This document shows positions 9,902-21,900 of a DNA stretch of 64,000 bases, piece by piece. Within the stretch, counting starts at the first letter, position 1. Each line of letters opens with the position of its first letter. The position numbers and the translations under genes were made by a program. Source of the stretch: Anodontia alba (lineage: Eukaryota > Mollusca > Bivalvia > Lucinida > Lucinidae); contig OZ024828.1 of the NCBI GenBank assembly GCA_964016985.1, forward strand, positions 87,126,308-87,190,307, read 5' to 3'. Under the pieces are notes generated by a model. The model ran no database searches, had not been told where the DNA came from, and saw only the letters and a program-made list of their open reading frames with translations.

Positions 9902-12900
9902 AAACAAAAAAAAAAAAAAAAAAAAGCAGAATTTTCTTAGGTTACATAAGGAAGTGATAATACAGGTTTTGATGCAACGTCGCTAACGTTGCCTTCGCTG
10001 TGACGGTACCTCGACCATATCTGTATTTGACTGACATTATTACAAATGCATTACTTTTTTTATTTGACAATTTAATAGAGTGTAACAGTTTCATAATGGC
10101 GACTTTCTGCCAAATTCTGCTCCAGAAACAGAAATTGCACATACTTTTTAACTGTGGTTGTTCAGAATCAATTACTCATGTAAAAGCATTCCTGTATAAG
10201 ATATAATACGTAAGTAGGGGCCTAGGCTACTTTAATGGCAGCAATGCTCCGGAGGTGCACCGGCTATTTTCATTACCTTTGCTTTCGTGCGCTCATATTT
10301 TTCTGCTATCTTGAAAAGATGCTTGCAAATATAAACATTCCGTACATAGTCATTGTCATTCACGGAAATGACCGGGCTTTTCCTCGAGATCTGGTACAGT
10401 CGAGGGAAAATAGCGTAAACTGTTAGAGCCAAACTTTCTAAATGAATGCCGGTTTGAGAGTCTTCATTTTTAGCACTGGAACAGGGCAAATAGCATTCAG
10501 ACTTCGAGACTTTACCACGATTCGTGTCAGAAGTATCACAGGACATACTGTTCAAGTTAAATCTTACATAATGAAAGGTTCAAACAGCAAAATACAAACC
10601 GGAATACGGTAAAGAAAAAAGGCTACGCAGTGCATATTTATAGTCGAATAGTTCAAAATGCAAAATACAAGTTATATAGTGTACATTTGTAGTTAGACAC
10701 TAAATAATGAAAGGTTAAAATTACAAAATACAATGTCAGACTCGCATATTAGAATGTGCATCATACAAGCTACGTAGTGTACATTACATAATGGAACGTT
10801 AATACTGCAAAATGCAATGCCAGAATCGCATATTAGAATGTTCATCAAGCACATTTTAATTTTTACCTAAATACCATTCCATAAGAAATGTTTTCGTTTT
10901 CTTTCTTTGTTTGCTTTTTGTTTGTTGCTCTGTCCTGAAATAGGCTTTCTTATTTGAATGAATCATTTCATTGTAGATGATAAAAAGTATGACTTAATTG
11001 AAATGGCAAACCTTGTTTTGGGGAGAAAAGAAAATAAATCTGCATTTGTAATAAAAGACATAATAAACACCATACTCTCATCTTTACATACTCACGTCGT
11101 TAAATGCTTTTTGCACACGCATGCTCATGCACACACGCAAGCAAGCACACATGCTGATCGGACTGCACAATAAAGGCTCTTGGCTTGCAGGTGATGAAAG
11201 TCTATGGTTGAAATGATTTCAGGAGAATGAATACAGATATAAATTTTGCTGCCAGTTTTAAAAAGGAGGCAATTTTTTCAGACAGGAGTTGGTTCCCTAG
11301 TTCTTTTATAGTTTAAAAAATGGGGTGTGCTCTTAACCCTTATCCTGCTGTTCACGACAACTCCTACCTTTGCAAACAGTGTAGATCCAGATCAGATGGC
11401 TTCTGAAGAAGGCATCTGATCAGGATCTACACTGTTTGTCATTCTGTTTGTGAATTTGAACGAAAACATTATATGATGTAATCTGATTGGCTAATAGTCA
11501 GAAATGGGTGTGGCTAATTAAATTATTCAGCAGAATAAGGAGTTAAAGAAGGGAGAAAAATCCTTTCCTTTAAGAGATACACTACAGTGAGAAGGAAGTA
11601 AATATATTCATATGAGAGGTGTTTCTCTCAGTATTGTTTTCAGTCCCCTTAAATAGAGTTCATATAGGGTGTAAGTTTTTACGCAAAGGCTCGGCTCTTT
11701 TCATTGTTTTAGAAAAGGGGGATATATCCACTGCTAAGGGAAATAGCTGACATGAAAATATTGGCCTCCATTCTCCTTGGGGCTGTTTTTAAGGAATGAA
11801 CTCCTTCCTTCTAGAATAGTAGCCCCCAATGTTTAAAGGTCTCAAATACAAGGGGAGGCTATTTCCTGTCTTCAAAAGTTGTCCCACATTGCAGAATGCC
11901 AACAAAACTGTTCAGGTGTATCCTTTTACTTAAGCCTAGAAACAAAACAAAACAAAAAACATATACAGGGACCTCTAAATAAGATGGTTCAGTATAAGAC
12001 GGTTTCAGATATAAGATAGTTTAAAAGTGGACCCCAAAAGTATGTATCCAAACAAAAATATATAGATTATATAGAAAAATAACCATTTATGATCATTGTG
12101 TCCCCACCTACTGAAGGAATGGGGGGCATATTGTGTTTGGGACGGATCCCTTTGGCGTCAGCGTCAGCGTAAGCATAAAACTTCTTGTGCATTCTGTAAC
12201 TTGAATACCCTTTGGAGTATTTTGATGATAGTTGGTAGAAATGAGAAATGGGTGTGGCTAATTAAATTATTCAACAGTTATTAGGAGACGACATGTCACA
12301 TACAAGAATGACAACTCTGGCTTTCTTACTTTTGGAGTTATCACCCTTTGTTTTGTTTGAAATAGATTTCGTGTCCGCTCTGTAACTCGAGTACCCTTTG
12401 GAATATTTTGATGGTACTTAGTAGAAATTTAAAACAGGATGAGACGACGTGTCACGTACAAGAATGACAATTCTGCTTTTCTTACTTTTGGTGTTATCTC
12501 CCTTTGTATATTTGACAATGATTATGAATTGATTTACTTTCCATTCTGTAAGTCGAATACCCTTTGTAATATTATTGTGATACTTGGTAGAAATGTAGAA
12601 CAGGATGAGAAACCGTGTCGCATACAAGAATGACAACTCAGGCTTTCTTACTTTTTGAGTTTTCTCCCTGTGTTTTGTTTGAAGTAGATTTCTTGTCTGC
12701 TCTGTAACTCGAATACCCTTCAGAATATTTTGATGGCACTTTGTAGAAATGTAGAACAGGATGAGACGACGTGTCACATACAGGAATGACAACTCTGCCT
12801 TTCTAACTTTTGGCGTCAGCACCCTTTGTTATATTTATCAATGATTATGCATTGATTTTATGTCTGCTCTGTAAGTCGAATACCCTTTGGAATATTTTTA

Positions 12901-15900
12901 TGAAACTTGGTAAAAATGTAGAACAGGCCAAGACAACATGTTTGGTAGAAGAATGACAACTCTGGCTTTCTCATTTTTGGATTTATCTCCCTTTGTTTTG
13001 TTTTTTAAATTGATTTTGTGTCCGCTCTGTAACTCGAATACCTTCAGAACATTTTGATGGTATTAGGTAGAAACAACAAAAGTAAGAAATGCCTTTTTTA
13101 CTTTTGTTGTTATTTCCCTTTGTTATATTTGACAGTGATTATGTATTGATTTCATGGCTACTCTGTAAGTCAAATACCCTTTGGAATATTTTTATGATAC
13201 AATGTACTTGGTCAGTGCTTACACCAACTGTCAAAATCAGGAAGTCCCAGGACTTCCTAACTCTAATATCTGGAAGTCCTGGTGATCAAATTTTTCCATT
13301 CACTTTCAGAAATTCAGCCTCAATATTCTTAAACTCTCATTTATGGAGTAAAACCGCCATTCTTAAGCTAATTAACACATAAATTCATTCTAACTTTTTG
13401 TTATAATTAACTAAATATCTTTAAAAGTTGGGAGTCCCAGACTTCCTGGCATTGATTTTTGGAAGTCCCAGGGCAATTTTTGGGAGTCTCTGACTCCCAG
13501 ACTTCCCTTAATGCAAGCACTGCTTGGTAGAAATGTAAAACAGGATGAGATGTTGTGGAGCATACAAGAATAACAACTTTGGCTTTCTTACTTTTGGAGT
13601 TATCTCCCCTTCTTGTGTTTGAATTTGATTTTGTGTCCGCTCTGTAACACAAATACCCTTTGGAATATTTTTTTCATGATACTTGGTAGAAATGTAGAAC
13701 AGGAAGAGATGACATGTTGCATACAAGAATGACAACTCTGGCTTTCTTACTTTTGGAGTTAGTTCCCCTTCTTGTGTTTGGATTTGATTTTGTGTCTGCT
13801 CTTTAACTCCAATACCCTTTAGATTATTTTAATTTTATTTGGTAGAAATGTAGAACAGGATGAGGTGACATGTATGTACAAGAATGACAATAGTTGCTTT
13901 CTTACTTTTGGAGTTATCTCCCCTTCTTGTGTTTGAATTTGATTTTGTGTCCGCTCTGTAACTGGAATACCCTTCACAATATTTTGATGATACTTGGTAG
14001 AGATGTAGAACAGGACAAGTCGACCTGTGGCTTACAAAAATGACAACTCTGGTGGAGTTGGAGGTGGGGTGGGGTGGGGGGACATTTGGTGTTTTTTTTC
14101 TAAAACACCTTTTTTAGTTTTTCTATATTAATTTTACACAGTTGTTAAGCTAATATTGTTTTTGTTTTGGATCTCAGCAATAGTGTTATAAAGAGGTTGT
14201 GGTGTATTTTAGAAACCAACCAGCACAAAACAGAAATCTGAAAGAAAGAGAAAGAAAAAGAAAGCACCTCCAGTAAAGAATATGGCAGAAATCGATGTCC
14301 TCCACATGCACACACAGAATAAACTACAAGAGATGGAAATGGAACAAAAGAAAAATATTTATAACTTTGAGGTAAGATACAACAGTTGTGAGGATGAATG
14401 TTATGAATTTATGGTAAAATATAATGATAAGAAGGAATGAAGATTAACACTTTGCTGCTGGATAACATTTCAGCGGATGACATTTTGAAATATTTTTCTC
14501 ATTTTCCCCAGAAAATAGGCTTTGACATTTCATGCAAATTGTCTCCTAGGTTGAAATGTCAAAACCTATTTTCTGGGAAAAATAAGAAAATAATATCACC
14601 AATTTGTCATCTGCTGAATTTTCCCATAGCATGGTAAGTGTTAAAACTGGTTGATTATGTTGTTGATGTCAGTGATGATGTTGAGTGGTAAAATATGGTG
14701 GTAATTAAGATAATGAGACTTAAAAAATTAGATGATGATGATGATGATGATGATGACGAAAGTAAAGACAAGATGAGAATTTCAGTAATCGTCAGTAAGA
14801 ACACTGGAACCGCTTTGTAAGACAGTTCATTATAGGATGGTTTTGATTCAATTGTATTTACAAAAATAAATTTTCATACATATAGATTGTTGATTATGAA
14901 AGTTATATGTATAAAAATATACCTGTTAATGAAATACACCTTTAGTTGTCAAAAGTTTCTAGCTATTCCTTTTAAGCAGATAGCAGAGGCCCTGATTGCT
15001 ATCCACATATGCTGAAAGACACCGTTTTAGCTCATCTGTCACATAGTGACAAGGTGAGCTTTTGTGATCATATTTTGTCCGTCGTCCGCCGTGCATCTAT
15101 GCATGCATCCGTCAGTCCATTAACAGTTTCTTCAAACGACATCTCCTAAACTACTGACTGGATTTTGACCACAGGAATGATCCTTGGTTGGTCTTCTTTC
15201 AAAGTTGTTCAAATCATTCTGGTCCATTACACATCTAGGTCATAGGAGCTAAAAATAGATTTTTTAATTGAAAACTTAAAAAATCTTCTTGTCTGAAACC
15301 AGAAGACCCAGGTCTTGATACTTGGTATGTAACGTCATCTAGTGGACCTCTACCAAAGTTGTTCATATAATAGCCCTAGGGTCAAAAATATCCCCACGTT
15401 GGGGGTCACTTGTTTTACATAGACCCATATTGGAAAAAACTTTAAAAATCTTCTTGTCTGAAAGCAGAAGGCCCAGGCCTTTGATATTTGATACATAGCT
15501 TTACCTAGTGGATCTCTACCAAGAATGGCCCCACCTCGGGACCGACATGTTTTACATAGAATTATATAGAGAAACCCTTCAAATATCTTCTTATCTGAAA
15601 CCAGAAGGCCTTTGGCCTTTGATATTTGGTACATAGCTTCACCTAGTGGACCTCTGCCAAGATTGTTCAGATTATAGCCCTGGAGCCAAAAATGGCCCCT
15701 CCCTGGGGCCGACATGTTTTACATAGAATTATATATGAAAAAATACTTAAAAAAATTTCTTGTCTAAAAGTGCAAGGCCTAGGCCTTTGATACTTGGTAT
15801 GTAGCATTGCCTAGAGGCCCTCTGACAAGATTGTTCAAATTATGTCCGTGGAGTAAAAAGAGGCCCTGCTCAGAAGGGGGATGAAGTCACTTGTTTTACA

Positions 15901-18900
15901 TAGAGTAAAAAGCCATTGGCAATATTTAGGCCTAGGACTATCAAACTAATAGGGAGGATGGACCTGAAGAGTAGATGACCTTTAAGTCAAAGGTCAAGGT
16001 CACCGTGACCTTTAGTACCAAGAAAGGCTTATAATTCTGCAATGCTTATGGTTAGGACTCTCAAACTTAGTAGAGATGTTGGTCTTCACCAGTAGATGAT
16101 CCTGAGGGCAAAGGTCAAGGTCATTAGGACCTTTAGTACTAAAAAGCTTGATAACTTGGCAATGCTTGGGGCCAGTACCCTCAGAAGGGATGTTGGTCCT
16201 TACCATTAGATGACACCAAGGGCAAAGGTCATGGTGAAGGTCACCATGATCTTTAGTATTAAAAAGCTAATAATTCAGCAGTGCTTGAGGCTAGAACCTT
16301 TGAACTTAGATGGGATGTTGGTCTTGACCAGTAGATGACCCTACTGGCAAAGGTCAAGGTCACAGTGACCTCTAGTACAAAATAAGCTTATAACTCGGCT
16401 TGGACCCTCAAATATAGTAGAGATGTTTCTTATGACAAAAAGATGACCCTGAGGGCAAAGGTCATGGTCATGGTCACCGTGACCATTAGAACCGCATCTC
16501 TGTTAGCAATACATGTACTATGTATGACATGATTCAGGTGAGCAATATAGGGCCATCATGGCCCTCTTGTTTCACCATATGGCTCATTTTTATATCCACA
16601 CAATAGTGGTGGGGTATTATGGTTTCATGTTGGACATCCGTGTGTCTGTCTGTGTGTGTCTGTCTGTCCGTCTTTCATTTCTGGATGATATCTTGAGCAG
16701 ATATCAATGGATTTTCACAAAACTTGCTATGTGCATTGCTATTATGGAGATCTAGTGTGGAATTGCTAATGGGCAAATTTTATGTATTTTTGACAGTTAT
16801 CTGCCCCAACCTGTCAGTATTTTTATTTCCGGATGATAACTTGAGCAAATATCAATGGATTTTCACCAAATTTGGTATGTGCATTGATATTTTTAAGATC
16901 AGGATTGGGAATTAGTGATTGGTTAATTTTATCAATTTTTGACAATGTTATCTGCCTGCCACACTTCTGTATTTATGTTTCTGGACAATAACAAGTAAAT
17001 CAGCTTTTTACTCTATGTAAAACAAGTGGATTTTCACCAAACTTGCTATGTGCATTGATGTTATGGAGATTGGTTTGGTATTGCTAATGGGCTAATCTCA
17101 TCAATTTTTGGCAGAGTTATCTTTCCGCCGCACATAAGTGGCAGGGTACTATCGTCTTACATTTTTATTGCAATAGGAAGATGATGAAGATCTCACCACC
17201 AGTCCACTTCAGATGAGAATACCCAAGGCGGGGGCATTCTTTGACTCATCTATCAGTCAGGACTCTTCCGAACCAGAATCTCCAGACAAAAGCAAAAGAT
17301 CTTTGACACTTAAAGTTTCTAATGGCAAAATTGTCAGGTAAGCAGAATGGCCCCTAACCCTCCGAGTTTTAACCTATTTTAGACTGAATAAACTCACCCA
17401 CACTATATATTTGAAGAGTTGAATTTCAATTTTAGATATGGCAGGCTATATGATTTAGATATGCCAAGAGAAAAGTAGCTAAAGTATTTGCAAACAGTGG
17501 AGACGCTGATCAAACTGCATTCTGTGGTATCTGATGAGAGTCCGCTTTGTTTGCCAATTACCTTGGGGTGGTCGGGTGGTGCGAAGGTGTCGTGTATCTT
17601 ACGTCACCGGGGCGTCCAACTGATATTGGCTTACAGTTGGGCAAGGCCTGCTATCCTTGTAGCAGGTAAGGGTAGATGGGGAATATTTTTATTTCTTCTG
17701 TTTTTATCACTTTCATTCCTGTTCCTTTCTTCCCTGTTCCTCTCTTTAATCTCTTCTACTATCTCTTCTATCACTTTTCTCCCTTTCTCTGGGAGATGAC
17801 ACAAAATGACCCACAAGGGTTGACGTGTCGTTAAACCCCAACACAATCAATTGCCAATTACCTATTTTTGGATCTCCAGACTGAATGGGCGAAAGGGATT
17901 GAGACTACCATTGATTTTTAGCTTGCCTGTACGAAAGTTGGTTAAAATATTTGGTTAAAGTTTTTAAAAGGCTATATCTCCTAAACCTCTGGATGGTTCA
18001 TACTTGCCCTGCTGTTAGATAATGGTTTGAAGTTCTATGCTGTACCATCACGAGCCATATGGGTGACCTTGAGGTCAGGGTCATGGACTTAGAAAAAAAT
18101 TAGGTGACATTCTTGGTTAAAGTTTTAGAAGCAAAGTGCAATTAAGGCAGGCTGTGAGAGTTCTTATTTTGTATATATTATATATATTTTTGATATTAGT
18201 ACTAATTAAATATAATGCTACATCCGTTAAGTACAAAAGCTTAGGTGACAAAATTGTGAGACAAGTAGAATGTCACATACCCTCAAAGTTGTAGATGGAA
18301 AAAAAAATATCTTAAAGATAAGGTTACCAGCTCTGACAGTCCCAAATTACAAAACTGAATTTATTTCATTTAACACTTTTAGTCAATGAGCTTATATTTA
18401 AAATTTAAATATAAGCTCATTGACTAAAAGTGTTAAATGACAAACTATAAAATTGTTTGTTAGCTGTATGATCACTGACCCTCAGAGTCAGTTATTAGAC
18501 AGAGTGGTGTAGTTAGTAAATGATCACTGATACACAACTAACAAATTAGCCGGGACACAGTATTTTCTACAACATTGTCTCTGTGCCCAGCTGAAGACTC
18601 AGATCAGCTGCGCATCCTCCAGTCAGATCAGAGTCTTTGCAAAGCACTCTGTGGGTAGCTAAGGGCCCAAAGCATCTCTGTGTGGCCAGCAAAGACTCTG
18701 ATTAGACTGTGCATATGTGTAGGCTGATATGAGTTTGCTGGAGGCTCATGCAATATTGTAAGAAATGCTGTGCCCAAGCTCCTTTGTGAGCTGGGTATCA
18801 GTGATCTATTACTAGTTACACCATGTGTCTACTGACTGACTGAGTCTTCACTCAGGGCACGTGTAAAATTGTAGGAAATGCTGTCCTTTGGCTCAAATAG

Positions 18901-21900
18901 TGATATTGTCAGTGAAATACTACAGAAGAGCTCCAGTCAGAAAACTGTATATTAACCCATAAAGCGCCAATCACATCTAAAGCAGACGACAGTTTTGATT
19001 ATTTTTTTTTATTTTCAGATGAAAATAAGTCTTGATATTTCATGTGAATCGTCTGCCAAGCAGACGATTCACATGAAATGTCAAGACTTGTTTTCTCTGA
19101 AAATAAAAAATAAAAACTTTAGAATGTCATCTGCTGCAAATTTTGCTTAGCGCTTTAAGGGTTAAGAAATGTCATGGTTAATTTGTCTGTTGCTAAGACA
19201 CTGAAAAATAACAAGCAGTTTGATCTGGGTCTACACTGTTTGCCCAGTAGGAGTCTACACTGTTTGCCCAGTAGGAATGATAGGCTGGTGGTAACGGCCT
19301 GTTGTACTTTGAGAAGGAGGGAATGTTTGTATTCCTTCTGTTTCTGCTTTGTCACTTTCAGTTGCATTTTCCTCTCTATTTGTCTCTTTCCTCTCAATAA
19401 CTAGCTCTCCTGTCCTTTTTTTCCCATTCTTTGGGAGATGACACGAAATCACCCACAAGAGTTGATATATCATTAACACTTACCACGCTGTGGGCAGATT
19501 CAGCAGACGACAAATTGGTTATATGTTTCTTATTTTTCCTAGAAAATAGGATCTGACACTTCAGAGTCAGATCCTATTTTCTAGGAAAAATAATAAAAAA
19601 AATGTTTCAAAATGTTGTCTGCTGAAATTTTTACCCAACATGCAAAGAGCTCAGTTATTCAAGAAATTCATAAATTTCATATAATGCACAGTTAACAAAA
19701 AGGGCTCTTATGCAATTTGCAGACAATGCATTTGCACAGGCTAATCTGGGCCTTCATTGTCTGCTTACAGAACCAACTGTAACTGTAATATATGTCGATG
19801 AGCAGAAAATGCTCAGATCAGACTGCCTGGATGCGATGCTGATCTGGGCCTACATTGTCCACAAATTGCATTAGGGCCCTTTTGGTGCCTTGTGCATCAT
19901 AATGTCAGTTTTAACTTGGAAAAAGTCACATCATGCAGTGCTTGCATTAAGGAAAGTTCTGGAAACGAAGACTCCCAAAAATTGCTCTGGGACTTCCAAA
20001 TATGGAAGCTTGGAAGTGAGGACCTCCAGCTTTAACGCTTAGCACTCTGGGTAAATTTTTCAGCAGAACATTTTGAGATATTTTTTCTTATTTTTCTTAG
20101 AAAACAGGATACGACATTTTATGCAAATTGTCTCCAAAGGAAACAATTTGCATAAAATATCAGATCCTGTTTTCTGGGAAAAATAAGAAAAATATCATAA
20201 ATTTGTTGTCTGCTGAAAATGCCCAGAGAGTGGTAAAGGTTAAAACATATATTGCCATTTGTATCCTAAAATCCTGTTTTATTTAGCATTTAAATGGTAT
20301 TTTAATTCTCTTAAAGAAGAAGCAATTGACATAGCTTTGGTCTTCGCTGTCTGCATATGTCATGTGACCCATTTTCTTGTGATATTTCTAGTGAGAAGAA
20401 GCAGAAAACGAGCAATAAAGGAGAATTTCAGCCATTGGTGGCCAGTGATCATGATGAAAGTGATAACGATGGTCTGGTTGTCGATGAAAATCCAAAATCT
20501 CGGAGACAGAAGGCAGATACTCAGCCAGCGCTCAAGCTCAAACTCTCCAGTAAGAACTATCCTTGCAGAACACCAAGATATTTTTTTTTTTTCCATATCA
20601 GGCAAAAGTGTTGGTGTTGTAGTCCTCTTTGAAAACAGTTCAAAGGGCCAAAGGGGTATTCAGATAAATATCTCTGTATTTCGCCACAAACACATATGTA
20701 TCGGGTACTCATTAGAAGGGCCTCATTTAGGCACTTCTAATGAGTACCTGCAACATGTTTTCACAAAAAAATAAAAAATCAGTGTTTTTCCATTGAAATA
20801 GTGCCTTATTTGGAGCTATGCTTATTTTAGGCTATTTTTTATCAAATTCCTTACCTTCAATATTCTTATTTCTCTGCAAAAACATATTGTGTAGGTACAC
20901 ATTAGAAGTGCTTCTAAAGGGTACCCACAACATATGTTTTCATGGAGAAATAAAGCAATATCACTACTTTTTTGTTGAAAACGGTGCTTTAGCTGCTGGA
21001 GCTCCACAAATGATCCACCACACAAGGAAAAATGTCCTCATTCCATATATCCTTTCGACGGCAGTAACGTATTTATGTGTAATTGCTGTCCAACACTTTT
21101 TGAATGAACCTCATGGCAAGATTAATACAAGCAATCTTTCAATTCCAGTACCATTTAATATGGTAGTATGCAGGGTCATAATAGTATGAACACAAGCTCT
21201 CTAGCATGTAAAGGAAGGGTGCGAAAGGCTTCCAAAGTAAGATAAAATGGTCAAATGTTTGGACCAAAAGTGTTTGGTTTACCGTTGTACCTTCGTACTG
21301 CAGCCCCATCAACACTAATCGAGTGCAGCTCAAATGTCCCAGCATACAAAATGCACAAGAAAAGGCAAAAGAAAAGGGAGGGAAGGAGAGAGAGAAAGGA
21401 GGAAAAAATGTGGGATAAAATCACAAAAAAACCCACAAAAACATCTCCATGTGCATACCTTTTCCCACCTTGACCCCTGCGCCATGACCTTTGTGAGTGC
21501 AAAATTTTGGCAGTGCTTGATTATGAAGAACAACATAATCTACTTTCATTTTCAAGTAAGCTGATTTTAATTAGTTGCTTATGTTGGATTCCAGAGGTAA
21601 ATATTCAACCCTACCTTCATTTTGGCTGCATTTTTCAAAACCCTTGGCCATTCTAAGGCTATGTAAAAAATGATCAATTTGTTCCTAGGTCCAAAATTTT
21701 CCCATATTATAATCAAACTACCGACACAAACAGAAAATATAGCTTAAAAGGTGTGTTTTGCCACATTTGGTGGGTTTACACATCCTTTCGACGTAGATAG
21801 CGTATTTATGCGTAATTGCTGTCCAACACTTTTTGAACAACCCTCATGGCAAGATTAATACAGCCAATCTTCCAGTTCCAGTACCACTTAATACGGTAGT

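Larger units (their letters stand above)
8332..10884. mobile_element. 2.55 kb element with ~135-bp terminal inverted repeats
   Basis: Left arm 8332-8466 and right arm 10752-10884 are inverted copies (ttatggaayggtattwagg at both ends) with roughly one mismatch per ten bases. Right-arm motifs (cattctaatatgcg, acctttcatta) are repeated inward to about 10560. 'gaaa' flanks both ends, a possible short target duplication. The interior has two AT microsatellites, a 149-bp direct duplication and minus-strand open frames (10546-10232 and 8898-8686) with no recognisable transposase. It lies in intron A-B. It is either a non-autonomous DNA transposon or one of a family I do not recognise. Confidence 0.75.

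Noticed and set aside
9699..9986. Open frame with (YI)n and poly-Lys
   Set aside because: Translation of an AT microsatellite and poly-A.
10958..11173. 71-residue frame after a 'cattgtag' acceptor-like site
   Set aside because: No donor in a suitable place, a low-complexity His/Thr tail from CA-rich DNA, and no counterpart in the protein family.
12418..13735. Several open frames with repeated 'FLYATR..LILFYISTKYH' on the minus strand and counterparts on +
   Set aside because: By-products of the ~160-bp tandem array; both strands are open, which is typical of repeats.
15350..15715. 121-residue minus-strand frame
   Set aside because: Periodic peptide produced by the ~160-bp tandem units.
20259..20774. 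171-residue open frame on + strand
   Set aside because: It overlaps exon D in a different frame; the exon D frame has matching splice sites, phases and family similarity, this one does not.
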